From Corticium candelabrum (taxonomy: Eukaryota > Porifera > Homoscleromorpha > Homosclerophorida > Plakinidae): DNA of 64,000 bases. A program made the translations under genes and the position numbers. A model generated the notes under the pieces. That model made no database searches. It was not told the DNA's origin and saw only the letters and a program-made list of their open reading frames with translations. The stretch's first letter is position 1. Each line of letters opens with the position of its first letter. Where the stretch lies: NCBI RefSeq assembly GCF_963422355.1, contig NC_085103.1, positions 1,018,231 to 1,082,230 of the forward strand, in the 5' to 3' direction. This document shows positions 1-11,675 of the stretch, piece by piece.

Positions 1-144
1 TCATCTGGTTTGTCCTCCGAGGCTAAGCTGCGGCTGCTCAACAACCATTTTGTTCCTGACAAGGGTTACAATTTTTCTGTACGTGTCTATCCAGATAAAA
101 GGGGATGTCGTAGAAGGTTTCAGATAGAATGGGTAGAAAAGTAG
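1..144 (+). pseudogene. hAT-type transposase N-terminal fragment (TTF-type zinc-finger region)
   Basis: Open frame from base 1 to a TAG at 142-144, cut by the window edge. The translation has the pattern of the TTF-type region of ZMYM1-like hAT transposases: a Lys-Leu-Arg-Leu-Leu stretch, an Asn-His-Phe-Val-Pro motif, a Tyr-Asn-Phe segment and a Arg-Arg-Phe-Gln..Trp segment just before the stop. In the family this module precedes Cys/His zinc ligands; here the reading frame stops before them. Downstream bases keep a vague resemblance but with many stops, so I read this as a decayed transposon copy. Family call is from memory of the motif order, not from a search. Confidence 0.4.
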
Positions 145-2106
145 CTTTGGCTGGTTTACTCACCGCATTGTAGGCGTGGTTGGTTTAAGTGGGTGTGCCA
201 GTAGTTTGCTGAGTGCGCACCCCTCCCCAATTAGGCCTGGTTACGCCACTGAAATGAAGTACGAAGTCAAGTTGTTATGAGGTAGGAAAAATTTTGTATC
301 AAGAGAATTGGAGCAGCATACTGTTTGGATACAGAGAAACCGAACGGGTATCAAGACGTTGAATATGACTGTGAGTAAGCTTAACATCAATGTAACCACA
401 ATTGTTGGAGGGTAAACTGCACTCAAAACTACCGTCCATGGTATTCAAACAGATGTCAACAGGGTCAAACTCAAGGGGGATGAAACTTAATGAAAACCAA
501 AGTGAATGATAATTGTAACTGTTAATTGTGAAGGGGTCAGAACAAACCTACATAATATTGAAAACCAAGTCTCTCCAAGCAAAAAGCCTGTTTCAAGTGG
601 CTATAGCAGTTGGAGAAAACAATAAAAGTATAGAAATTATGTTTACAACCCTAGCTGGCTTTGGATGAGTTGATAAAGAAGTTGTAAAGTAACTAACGTC
701 AACTCTAGAGACATTTGCAGTGATTACGTTTGATCACATCGATGAAAATTTATCGGAGAGTGACATTCCCATGCTTAACCAGTTGTACCTCACCTACAAC
801 CACCGATGTTGATGTTATACATTGTTTAAATCATTCAAACGCCTAGATGTGGCGCCGAAAGTGACGTAGGCCGTGTTGAGGATTGGGGTGCCACGGTGGG
901 TGTACGTGTAAATTCCATCGCGCTCGCTGTGATTGGGTCGTTTGTGGTTATAGATGCACTAAAGAAAAAAATGAACTATACCAAGAAAGTAAAGTCACTT
1001 GATTTGCCTAAACAGCTATCATTATGAGACAAACACATTGAGACAATGCCTTTGAGGAAAGAAGTTTAACGTGGATAATTTTCTACCTGAACTCAACCGA
1101 ATGGATGACTTCGTCACCGACATGTGTCCTCCCATTCGTGATAAGATAAGTAGAGAATATTATGCTTAGAAGTTTGAGGTTGACTTTTCCTTTCTTATTC
1201 GAATGGTTATGAAGTTTTAACACTGACCTGTCGACCCGTCGCTGCATGAAGTCGTCTGTCAGACTTTGATATAATACTAGCTATCTTCATGGGTGAGGTA
1301 CCAACACTTGTTATTTCCTCTAATAAGGATGTGCAACCATTGGTTTGGAGGTTTGCCTGTTAGGTAATGTAAGACTTTCATCAAGTGTGGTGGATTGATG
1401 TTGCGGATTGTTGCAGCAGTGATCTAGATATTTTTCTAGAAGAGGATATTAAGTAAAAGATACTTGATGAACTTACCAAAGAGCTATGGAAACTAGGTGC
1501 AATCCTGTCATTTTGACTCACCTCTAATCTGAAGTTCCAAATGGTCGACAAGATGTCTATCTATCTGTCACTACGTCACAGACGAATAATCGACTTGGAT
1601 ATTCTCAATATTAAGAAGGATCTACATAATGTAGATGTCTTTAGTTTGATATTTGTTAAATATAAGTGTCACTGGTCTACCTCGCCGTTTTCATATATGG
1701 GCTCTGTGTGAACGCCATTGAGTAAGACCGACTCGGCGTGTATAGTAAGCACTGAGACTGAGTTTATCTTGCAAGTACGTCGTTACACATTGTCCCACCA
1801 TTCGGTAGCCTCGATTTTGTGCAAGATTTTTTCGCATTTTGAGGGTCGAGACGTAGCGCCACCAAGTGATATTTGTTGTTTCTCTAGCTCATTTCTTTGG
1901 CAGAGGCGCTTTTTTCCTTTAACAGGCTCCATAGCCTACATAGTAACAGTTGCTGCATAGTGCACTTTGCCCGCGATCTTTCGCACACTAGTTTGAAGAG
2001 CTCTGATGTGCGATTGCTCCATCGGTTCTAAGCCAACCGATGTTGACGACAATTTTGAAAGTCTCTTAGCGGCTCTTACTAATTCGCTTCGTCTAGGGTC
2101 TTGAGA

Positions 2107-2111
<5 letters not shown>
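145..2111. other. Region without a recognisable gene
   Basis: No open frame with a recognisable domain on either strand. Short open stretches (for example around 1076-1150 and 1718-1960, plus strand) are broken by frequent stops. The beginning is probably the decayed body of the hAT copy at 1-144; the rest I cannot identify. Confidence 0.4.

Positions 2112-2153
<42 letters not shown>
2112..2153. repeat. (TA)n microsatellite
   Basis: Uninterrupted TA dinucleotide run of about 42 bp, directly followed by the TGTC array at 2163. Confidence 0.98.
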
Positions 2154-2156
<3 letters not shown>

Positions 2157-2162
2157 GAGAGG

Positions 2163-2214
<52 letters not shown>
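2163..2214. repeat. (TGTC)n tetranucleotide array
   Basis: Thirteen TGTC units. The 3' flank is AT-rich and resembles the flank of the array ending at 2548, suggesting both sit at an equivalent position of a dispersed repeat. Confidence 0.97.
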
Positions 2215-2474
2215 AAAATTCATATATTTTCATAAATGAATGCTATTACAACTAAAACTATTTAAAATGTTTAAGAGACCCAATAGGGTCAATACACATC
2301 ACAAACTAATGTACGCAAAACTGAGTATGATAGTTCTTTACATTACTGGAGCTCATAGATAAAAGGTGTGATAGTTTCCTTGCAATAGTCCTAGCATTGC
2401 AACGTTGTAGCGCTGTTGAGAATCGTTTTCTCCAGTAACACATGAATTCATTAGCATTCTTATTGCCATCATCA

Positions 2475-2476
<2 letters not shown>
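2215..2476. other. AT-rich spacer between two TGTC arrays
   Basis: No gene seen; bounded by TGTC arrays on both sides. Confidence 0.4.
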
Positions 2477-2541
<65 letters not shown>

Positions 2542-2548
2542 GTTTGTC
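2477..2548. repeat. (TGTC)n tetranucleotide array
   Basis: About 18 TGTC units, the last ones imperfect (TATC, TGTT). Same motif as the arrays at 2163 and 3724. Confidence 0.97.
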
Positions 2549-2717
2549 AAAGGTATTATATTTTCAAACATGAACTACGATACATAGACTATAGTAGCCA
2601 CTAAGTTTAAAAGACTCGAGTCCGCAAGCTAAAACCCAAAAGACTACAACTAATACATAGATTAATGATTAAAAGAACACTCCTTACAACCACAAAGTAC
2701 CAACGTACGCTACACAG

Positions 2718-3557
2718 TCAAGACAAAGTTAGGCAGATAGGCATGAGAGTGACTCCAGAAAATGTGTACATGTGGACAGAGGAAGTGACGGCAGAATCTG
2801 AAGAAGACGCACTAATCCCGTGAGGGCAAGGTAAGGCTGCGATCATCTTAGACTCAGGCGCCACCGTTGGAAGAGACCCAACACGACTGACGTTCATAGA
2901 GGAAGACGCAACGAAAGAGGCAACGACAGAAACTGAATGAGGAAGAAGACGAAATGTGTTCATGTGGACAGATGAGGCGACGGCAGAATCTGAAGAAGAC
3001 GCACTAATCCCGTGAGGGCAAGGTAAGGCTGCGATCATCCCAGACTCAGGCACCACCGTTAGAACAGACCCAAGACGACTGACGTCCACGGAAGAAGACG
3101 TGACGAAAGAGGCAGCGGCAGAAACTGAATGAGGAAGAAGACGAAATGTGTTCATGTGGACAGATGAGGCGACGGCAGAATCTGAAGAAGACGCACTAAT
3201 CCCGTGAGGGCAAGGTAAGGCTGCGATCATCCCAGACTCAGGCGCCACCGTTAGAACAGACCCAAGACAACGTACAGGCAGAAAAGCTGACCAAGCGATG
3301 AAACAGACGTGTACAGAAAACAGCCTAGCAGGCGAAGATACCAGAGGCACTGACGCCGCCGCCAAGAAAGAGGTTTGAGTGCGAGCGGACGCTAGATTCT
3401 CAGATGACATCCGAGCGGAAGGCCAGACGGAACGGAGACTTACAGAAGAAGAAGAAGACACACCTGACGACGATACGTTGGCTGTAGACAAAGGATGAAT
3501 CTTGGACACGTAAATAATAAGACACAACACAACCCAAACTCGAACAAAAGCGTTCAT
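2718..3557 (-). CDS. Putative secreted protein with 64-residue tandem repeats
   Basis: A 279-codon open frame; a longer version would start at 3641. I prefer the Met at 3557 because the next residues (N-A-F-V-R-V-W-V-V-L-C-L-I-I-Y-V) form a convincing signal-peptide hydrophobic core. The mature part is Ser/Val/Ala-rich. The C-terminal half consists of tandem units of exactly 192 bp (64 residues): the same GAATCTGAAGAAGACGC block recurs at about 2794, 2986 and 3178. Each unit contains an Ala-Leu-Pro-Cys-Pro-His-Gly-Ile-Ser-Ala core and a short Ser run. The unit length is a multiple of three and the frame stays open through all units, which favours coding. I recognise no family; it could still be a minisatellite that is open by chance. 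Confidence 0.45.
   Translation of the reverse strand: MNAFVRVWVVLCLIIYVSKIHPLSTANVSSSGVSSSSSVSLRSVWPSARMSSENLASARTQTSFLAAASVPLVSSPARLFSVHVCFIAWSAFLPVRCLGSVLTVAPESGMIAALPCPHGISASSSDSAVASSVHMNTFRLLPHSVSAAASFVTSSSVDVSRLGSVLTVVPESGMIAALPCPHGISASSSDSAVASSVHMNTFRLLPHSVSVVASFVASSSMNVSRVGSLPTVAPESKMIAALPCPHGISASSSDSAVTSSVHMYTFSGVTLMPICLTLS
2773..3268. repeat. 192-bp minisatellite, about 2.6 units
   Basis: Near-identical blocks spaced 192 bp apart (marker positions 2795, 2987, 3179) with about 5-10% difference. Lies inside the predicted secreted-protein frame. Confidence 0.9.
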
Positions 3558-3722
3558 TCCGGAAAGGGGTCCCAACGACAACAAGATGGAACGACGCGCG
3601 CCGCGAGAGTGGCCAAAGCCACTAACGCCTTCTCCAAACACCGATAGCTTGATTTCTTGAAGTAGAACCAGAAGTAGTCGGAGCTAGAAATCTTCTAGGC
3701 ACACTGCCATACATCCGGGGTC

Positions 3723-3723
<1 letters not shown>

Positions 3724-3774
<51 letters not shown>

Positions 3775-3777
3775 TTG
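3724..3777. repeat. (TGTC)n tetranucleotide array
   Basis: TGTC units with several TGTT variants; third such array in 1.6 kb. Confidence 0.95.
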
Positions 3778-4330
3778 TGTGCCCGGCTGTTAGAGCGTTT
3801 CTAAAAAGTGGCGAGTCCGATATCGGCCGAATTTGGCTCGCGCACGCCGAATTCATTCGAGTCGAAAGTGAGACTGTGTTCGTCTTTCTGACTTCTCCCA
3901 CGACGACGCAATTTCCCACCGATCGCACTCGCTTCTGCTTGCGCGCGAATATCTCTGGAACGGCGCATCGTATCTCCACCGAATTTAGACTGTCTGTTCT
4001 CGACGTCGGACGGTACGCGCCAATCGCGTCGTTTATTGCGGGCGACGCTGGGAAAGGAAAGATATTTTTGCCGATATCCGGGTCTGGAAACAATACCCCC
4101 ACAGTTGTTTGCCAGTCTACGATCGTTGAAGAGCTGCCGTGTTTAATGCACCTGTTCCCCGAAACGCCAGCAACATCTTCGAAGAGACGACGTTCAGCGG
4201 GACTGTCGAAATGACGAGAGTCGGTACGGGTCGTGACTTTGTTAGATACGGAGAACGGATTATCCGGGTGAGTACTGCATGTGACTTCCAGTTCTGCTCT
4301 GATAGATTCGTCTAACTGCACGTGACTTCA
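3778..4330. other. Open on both strands, unidentified; probably a dispersed repeat
   Basis: Both strands are open for about 150 codons (plus 3759-4214, minus 3695-4321). Neither product resembles a family I know, and both frames run into the TGTC array, which argues against a real protein. The segment is CG-rich compared with its surroundings, so long open frames may occur by composition. It may be the unique part of a repeat whose 5' end is the TGTC array. Confidence 0.3.
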
Positions 4331-4611
4331 TTTCATTCAACGGGACAGCACAATATCCGGGAGTGCTATACGATTGCAAATGTATATGGGATATTCTATT
4401 TACTGCAATCATTCATGGCCAACATCACATATGATACCATCAAACGCATTCTTAGATACTTTCTGCCATAATCCCTACCGGTACAGGCGACTTGTCTCTC
4501 CTTCACTTCCGTGTTGTATTGGATGTGTGTCAACTGCGGCGCTATGAAGTGGAAAGAAGAAGCACCTGGCATCTGTTGTCCCCTGGGCGAAGCCGGGCAT
4601 TGGAGCTTGTA

Positions 4612-5779
<1,168 letters not shown>

Positions 5780-6701
5780 TTAATCCTGCCGGTTTATTCG
5801 CATACCTTTCTCGCTCTTCGCAATGCATAAGCGAGCTTCATCCGCTGATGTACCAACGTGGGCATCGTCCACGGTATCGCTGTCGATGATACTGTGCATT
5901 TCCTGCGGTGCAATCTCAGCCGATATCTTTTTCGGTGGACTGGAATCAGGGGGGTCTAAAAAGTAGGCATTGGATATTTTCTTACCGTCTGCTCTCCAAC
6001 CGGCATGGCAACTTCTGATCCTCCACGGGCAAGACAACGTTATACACGTCTACAACGCCAGTCTCTACGGCAAGGCAGCACAGGCTCTAGTGTGGTCTCG
6101 GTGTCTTGTAGCTAAACGGTCGTCCAAAATTCTCCATCGACACATACACGAATTCAGCTGTTCGGCAATGTGATCGGCTACCCATTTGAGTCCAGCCGCA
6201 AAGTTCTTAACAAAAATGGTTGTCCCGCTGTGATGTCCTCTTGTCTGGAACACTGGTCGTGACGTCACTTCTGCGTCCAATGATTTTTCGACTCGCTTGT
6301 TTTTGTCATGCCGCTAGTCCGTAACAGATAAAATTGTGTTTTTGGTTCGTGGGCGATGAGTAACTCTGTGGGGCAAGCTCCAGTTTTAGTGTGTGGTGTC
6401 GTTCGGTAATATACGAAAAAGCGAGCCAACCTGTATGAAGGCTTCCATCTTTACTGTTGGTGAGGTTCTCTTTCACTGTTTTAACCGCTCTTTTCGCTAA
6501 CCCATCTAAGAAAGGTTGATAGGGCGCTGAGCGGCAGTGTTCAGTGCTATTAATTTTTGAAAATTCGTGAAATTCCCAGCTTATGAAACAGGGTCCGTTC
6601 TCTAAAACTATCACATCCCACATTTCGTCTGTCGCGAAGATACCTCTAAAATTTTTGACTGTCGCTGGTATAGTTGCAAACTTTGTCACATTGACTTCCA
6701 A
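5780..6701 (-). pseudogene. Ty3/gypsy integrase remnant (plus 3' pol tail)
   Basis: Reading the minus strand, 6701-6306 gives the integrase core of a Ty3/gypsy Pol: an Ile-Phe-Ala-Thr segment, an E-N-G-P motif where the second catalytic Asp is expected (now Glu), a Ser-Ala-Pro-Tyr-Gln-Pro motif and a G-L-A-K-R-A-V segment where the catalytic Glu is expected (now Lys). 6280-6065 carries the integrase C-terminal part (Val-Lys-Asn-Phe..Lys-Trp..Ile) in another frame. 6037-5780 may be the acidic C-terminal tail. Catalytic residues are lost and at least one frame change separates the pieces. No LTR was found here. Confidence 0.7.
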
Positions 6702-7246
6702 ACACTTACAGTAGGCTCTAGGATGATCAATAACATCTTCCTTTTAAACGGTCCGGCCTGATCAATGTGTAGCCATGACTACTGTGAGTCAGGCCAGTGC
6801 CAGGGGTAAATTCAAGCACTTGGTATCGCGTTAAGGTTTTTTTGGCATTATGTACTTTATTTAAACTACTTCTTCATGGGAGGTATGCATTTCTGGCCAC
6901 CGTACACCTTGGAAATTGCCTTTATCCTAGTAATACCGAGTGAATCTTGGAAAGTTCTCAAATTACGATTTCTCAGGGGTACTATCTTGGGGTTTCCTTA
7001 TAATAGGTAACTCTTTTTAGTTGAAGTTTCAGTTGAAAGTTTCGTTCTTCAAATTCTAAGGTTTTTGTCTACCTGGTTTGGCCAACCTCAACGGTAAACG
7101 TTGGGACTTTGCTTAGTTGCTTGTTCCTTCTAGTCCAGGTTTTAATATCCCTTGCTGTCACCGGACTATGTGCTAAATAGTTTATCCAAAAATGTCTCTA
7201 TTCATCATATCCATCATTTTGTGAGTTCTGTGATAAGGCAACCTAC
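6702..7246. other. Decayed sequence, probably continuing the gypsy pol remnant
   Basis: Lies between the integrase piece and a possible RNase H piece on the same strand; no long open frame. Position suggests the integrase N-terminal and spacer region, but I cannot align it. Confidence 0.3.
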
Positions 7247-7456
7247 TTAAAACATTGGCACTGCCGTGATCTTTCCCCGACCTGTCCACGATTGAGTACC
7301 GGTACCCTGACATAAACAAAGCCCAACGTTAGATTCGGCTAATTGTCGTTGTGGAATAGCGCAGAGCTTGCTAAAAATCCCAAGAGAGGCTTGTGGTCGG
7401 ATCACAACCTCAAAGTCCGTTGCCCTGTGATATTCCAGATGGTCTAGCATTTTCAT
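7247..7456 (-). pseudogene. Possible gypsy RNase H fragment
   Basis: A 69-codon minus-strand frame has the layout of the gypsy RNase H tail: a segment where Thr-Asp-His-Lys-Pro-Leu is expected (here Ile-Arg-Pro-Gln-Ala-Ser) followed by Leu-Gly-Ile-Phe-Ser-Lys and Ala-Ile-Pro-Gln. Its position upstream of the integrase remnant on the same strand fits Pol order. Strongly decayed. Confidence 0.4.
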
Positions 7457-8435
7457 TCAATGAGTTATTTTGGTATGCCTCTGATCTCAACCTCTTCTTC
7501 TTATGCGTATCCTAAGAGATTTTTGAAGAGCCTCGTTCTTGGTAGACAACGGGTGATTTGGTTTGTCCATTGTACCGACCGACGATATATGAGAACCCAC
7601 AGCCTTCGTGATGAGCTGTCTTTTGTGCGTTTTGGTGGTAAAATCACATGTGATTCTTGCGATCTTGTCCACAAGCGCTTTGAAGTCTGCTTGGAAAACA
7701 AGGGCACTTCCATTTGGTTTTGGTGGTTTTGAAAGGTCAGGATCATCTTTCCTTTTTCAGGCAGCTCTGGTTGAATGGCTCTGTTTCCAATACCCCGGAG
7801 TTACACTTTGTGTTGTTTGAGGTGCTGTTATTGCTTATATCCGTAGACACATCTTTCACAAAAGTATATACGATGATTGTCTTTGCTGGTGTTGTTCAAG
7901 AGACAATTGAGGGTCTTGATCTATGTGTACTGTATTTTCTCACCATTTTCTTTGAAAAGAAAGTCAATCCTAGTGAATGCCTCGAATTTGAATATCCTAG
8001 TAAATACACACCTTTGTCCTATCCAAAGACCTTGATAACGAAGTTGACGTTTTGCCTTTAACCTCAATCGATGTCTCGAAGGGGATATGGATATGCTTCT
8101 CTGCTTTGAATGCTTTCATGCAGAGCTACTGGAGTATCTTCGGCGGTGAGAAAGGGTTTCATAGCTCTTAGCATCTGGAAATCGGTTGGAAATCTGGAAG
8201 TCTTTTCTAAGCAAATTTTTATCGATAGATAGAATTTAACGCCTGTCAGTGATAGGATCTCTTCTACGAGTTTGCGGTGAATTTGCGAACGAGCGGCCCG
8301 GTGAAAAGCAATACTTGAGAGTCGTGGTGTTCTTTGAGTACCTCTTATCTTCAAACCTCAAAGATATTTTCTATTGCATAACGCTTAGATTTTTACTGTG
8401 CCAGGGGTGAGTTGTAAGGCCACACGTATAGTGAT
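7457..8435. other. Region without a recognisable gene
   Basis: Several overlapping open frames on both strands (7460-8061 plus; 7487-7746 and 8064-8354 minus) without recognisable motifs. Could include more decayed gypsy pol or gag. Confidence 0.3.
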
Positions 8436-9560
8436 CTATACCACTGGTTTGGATTGTCTAGTTGTTAAGACTACTGGTTTGGTCCTGGAGTGGTAAGACC
8501 AGCGGCTGTGGAGTGTCAAAACCAATGGTTTGCATATTGTAGTGCTTGGTACGACTGGTTTCACACGCGTAGGTTTATTAACCGCTTTTGCACGTGAACC
8601 TGGGGTCGGCTTCACACGTGAAGTGGTAACTACCACTCGTACAGCCACCTCTTCCACGGAGGAATAGCATTCACATTTGTTGCAAGGATATATGCCCTTT
8701 TAGTTCTACAGTGAGACGATCCATCACTGGTAGTACTACAGAATATTTTTCTCCAAGTGGAAATTTTTCTTACCGGCACAAATTATGTGGGCGTATATCT
8801 ATGTGTATTCTTCTCTCTAATAGGGCGCACGTTCTCTCTACTACAGATAAAGCACACGATTCTATGGCTCTATACTACAGTTTACATATTTTTAGCATTC
8901 ACTGCTATAATCCGCTCTTAAACGGTTAAGAATCTCCCTTGACATTGTATCGTATTTTATCACAATGGCTTTTGCAACAAGTTTAAAATAACTGACCTCT
9001 TTGGATAAACCCATCACTTCAAACACTGTTTTTTGAATAAATAATTACCTCTCGTAATATGTTTGTCTCCGTGAGTGCTTGTACTGCAGGCCTTTGTATG
9101 AGATGTCGTCATATCGCATGTCAAACTGAGATATCTGTTTTGTGGTTAAGTTGGATTTTGGAATTCCTTTTGGCAGTCCTTTCCAAATAGCTCACTTTAT
9201 CGCCCACGAACTCGAGATATCTGTTATTTAGAATAGACACCAACGCATCAAAAGATCGGTTGCGTCTTGCGATGTCTACACATATTCTCAACTTGTAATT
9301 GTTACCCTAGATTCTAACTCAAAGCGATATGGGTCGGACATAGGATACAGATCGTGAGCTTGACTAGTCCTTATTCTAGAAAGAGTATTGCTTTTATACT
9401 CTTCAATATAGCACCGGCCGGTCTCCTCACTGGGAGGATGTAGTATGAGATATAAAGAGGGAATTGACTTTATCGGTAAAGTTGGTTTCACGCGTGAAGC
9501 TGGAGTGGATAAAACCACCGGTAGATCTAAGGTGAGTTTTACTTGTGGAGTTGATAAATC
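8436..9560. repeat. Degenerate tandem repeat region encoding Thr/Ser-Arg-Val-Lys-Pro type blocks
   Basis: Between 8436 and 8657 imperfect units of about 23-32 bp built on ACCACTGGTTTG recur; similar wording (GGTTTCACGCGTGAAG, GATAAAACCACCGG) reappears at 9480-9560. On the minus strand both blocks read as Ser-Arg-Val-Lys-Pro-Thr/Val repeats. The section between (8660-9440) shows no gene. This may be what is left of a repetitive protein exon. Confidence 0.35.
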
Positions 9561-9814
9561 TACTTCACCCTCAGATCGTTGCGCAACAGATGACTCGATG
9601 ACAGCAATACAACTTCGGAGTAATCAACCTCTTAGCAAAGAGATGATTGAATCGTTTGATCGATGCTTCCATTGCGTATATTTGATAGATTACATTTGCC
9701 TATTGAGGCGTTCAACATGAGATATACAATATTTAACCCACGCTTTAGACTAGACTCTTGAACGGGAGAGAATTGGTGGACAAGCGTAAAAGCTAGGATG
9801 TTTTAGCATTGGCC

Positions 9815-9945
9815 GGTAGTAGGTGGTACAATAGAGTACCGCGTTCTGGCGCATTTATACGAGATGCTGAGCAGAACGAAGCGGACCGCAGCGAGTAGCG
9901 GAGACCGGAAATGCGCTTAAACCGGTACTCCACCCTACTATTTCC
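9815..9945. repeat. Small hairpin element (MITE-like)
   Basis: The left arm (AGTAGGTGGTACAATAGAGT..GCGCATTT) and the reverse complement of the right arm (AGTAGGGTGGAGTACCGG..GCGCATTT) match imperfectly, giving arms of about 40 bp around a 45-bp loop. No second copy seen in the window. Confidence 0.45.
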
Positions 9946-10134
9946 AGTATTTGTGTAAAGCTTAACTTTACAGATATACTGTATTTGAGATAGAAGTTGC
10001 AACAAAATTTTTCTTTGCTCTAACTTTGAAGTTTCGTAACACTGTACCTGATAATTAATGGAAACAAGTCAAAATATTTTGCGTAAACACAATAACAGCA
10101 TTAAACAGGCTGCTCTGATATAGCTAACAAAACA

Positions 10135-10310
10135 AAAACAACCTTGTCCTCTACTGTATCTTCGAAGTCTTGTGTCACTGTGTCTGATAAAGAAGGCAGG
10201 CGAAAGCGGAAAAAGAGTTTTTGCGCCAAATAAAGTAGTATCATTAAACAAAATGCCCCTATAGCTAACAAAACAGAGAATAAATAGAATAAAACTACCA
10301 CTAATTCGGT
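10135..10310 (-). CDS. Possible exon with one transmembrane segment
   Basis: The minus strand encodes a hydrophobic stretch of about 22 residues (V-V-V-L-F-Y-L-F-S-V-L-L-A-I-G-A) followed by a basic stop-transfer (Q-K-L-F-F-R-F-R) and an acidic tail ending at a GT that could be a splice donor near 10140. The open frame upstream runs into the degenerate repeat at 10317-10570, so the exon border is unclear. The arrangement resembles a single-pass receptor, but I recognise no family. Confidence 0.25.
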
Positions 10311-10316
10311 GAGAAT

Positions 10317-10570
10317 TTGATCATAGCTGTGCCCATAATTTGGACAAAATTCTGTGCAAACGCTGTGCGGATTCTTATCGAATGCGATGAGAATTTCGTG
10401 CGTATCCGATTCGAATCGTCCGCGTATTTTTGCACTTGTACTCAGCGCATCCGTTGCGTATTCGCACCTAACTTGAACCAAATTCTTACCGAGTTAGTAG
10501 GGAGTTCAGAACAAATTCGCACAACATCCGTACCGGATTCCGACCTAACCCGTACCTAATCCGTACCGAA
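10317..10570. repeat. Degenerate short tandem repeat based on (GTACCGAATTC)
   Basis: The stretch is a chain of diverged 10-12 bp words such as ATTCGTACC, AATCCGTACC, ATTCGCACC and AATTCTCAC. Similar wording recurs at about 11510-11680. It explains the open frames on both strands here. Confidence 0.5.
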
Positions 10571-10889
10571 TTTGTATTGAATTCTCACTAAACCCACTAG
10601 CTGAAAACTGTATGCAACACACTTGTAGTTTGTTTAATTAGAGCATCTCCATTGCAAAATACCTCTATCTCTAGCTCACTTGCAAATCTATGACTAGTTT
10701 AACAGTCATTTCCTCGCTTGGAATCGACATTTGTCACCTAGAACTTTGTTTTAATCTTGATAATAATAGTCATAGCATTTTCATCGGCCGTTGGAGGAAA
10801 TCTCGTCAAGCAATGATCTAAACAAGAACAAACAAAACGAAATTACAAGAGTAACTTAGAGGTCCTGGTACAAACGTATATAACCATAC
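10571..10889. other. Region without a recognisable gene
   Basis: AT-rich, presumably intronic or intergenic. Nothing recognised. Confidence 0.3.
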
Positions 10890-11114
10890 TTTTGAGCGCA
10901 CCCAATTTGCGACTGTCCATGCAGTACGCCCTTCCCGGATACCTTGCCACTTACAGTGCAGGAAGCCTATCTGCTCCTCTTTGCCAAATAGAACATCAAG
11001 AAGATTTCTTGCTAATTCAATACGGTCCTTCGCTGTTTTTGCATTATTGAGGTAAGAAAACGGAACTTTAACAGCAAGTCGCTCATCCCCTACAAACGCT
11101 AGCTGCCATGCATT
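10890..11114 (-). CDS. Exon of a BEN-like or related protein
   Basis: A 225-bp (75-codon, phase 0/0) exon bounded by an acceptor (..CCTAG) at 11115-11116 and a donor (GTATGG) at 10884-10889. The peptide starts Asn-Ala-Trp-Gln-Leu-Ala-Phe and contains L-A-R-N-L-L-D-V-L-F-G-K-E-E-Q, a pattern like the helix of BEN domains (..LL..LF..eEl..). An upstream candidate exon (11240-11173) encodes Lys-Arg-Ala-Lys-Ser-Lys-Pro followed by an acidic D-D-F-V-Y-D-D-E stretch and ends in a GT donor, but its phase (1) does not join this exon directly, so an exon is missing or the model is wrong. BEN proteins are DNA- or chromatin-binding; that role here is only inferred. Confidence 0.35.
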
Positions 11115-11240
11115 CTAGGATCAACATTTACGAAGATGATCTCAGACAAAAACATTTCGCGCGTACTAAGTTACCTGCTTCATCATCGTACACGAAGTCG
11201 TCGCTTCGAACTGGCTTTGACTTCGCTCTCTTCATCTCCT

Positions 11241-11675
11241 CACCACGTGCAACACTTCCCACTTGTTAGAAAGATGGATGACGCCTGATTCTGATTGGCT
11301 CGCTGATAACACTTGATAGCCATGCTGACCACAAGTGACAAAGGTTTCTGCATGCCAATGAGTGTACAGCTGTTGCTGCGCACCCTAGACGCGGCAAAGA
11401 TACACTGTACAACCATTTACGTAGCTTGTTCATTTGATCAGTATTCGTAAATATTCTGGACGAGCTAAACGTCTAGCACAAAGTCATGCTTCACACCGTA
11501 TTCACATCATAAGTTATACGTATTGGTACCGAGTTGACACCAAAGTACTGCTTCGCACTGTATTCGCAGCAAAGCGAAATACTGCTTCGCAACGAAGTCG
11601 GAACTGAGTCTGTCTATTCGGTTAGACTACTGCCTCACTACGTAGCATTTCTTACCTAATTGGTGCCGAATTCTC
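11241..11675. other. Region without a recognisable gene
   Basis: Contains the second patch of degenerate GTACCGAATTC-like wording (about 11510-11680) and otherwise nothing recognised. Confidence 0.3.

Noticed and set aside
3695..4321. 208-codon minus-strand frame opposite a 151-codon plus-strand frame
   Set aside because: Both run into the TGTC array, neither has a recognised domain, and the CG-rich composition favours long chance frames. Kept only as an unidentified segment.
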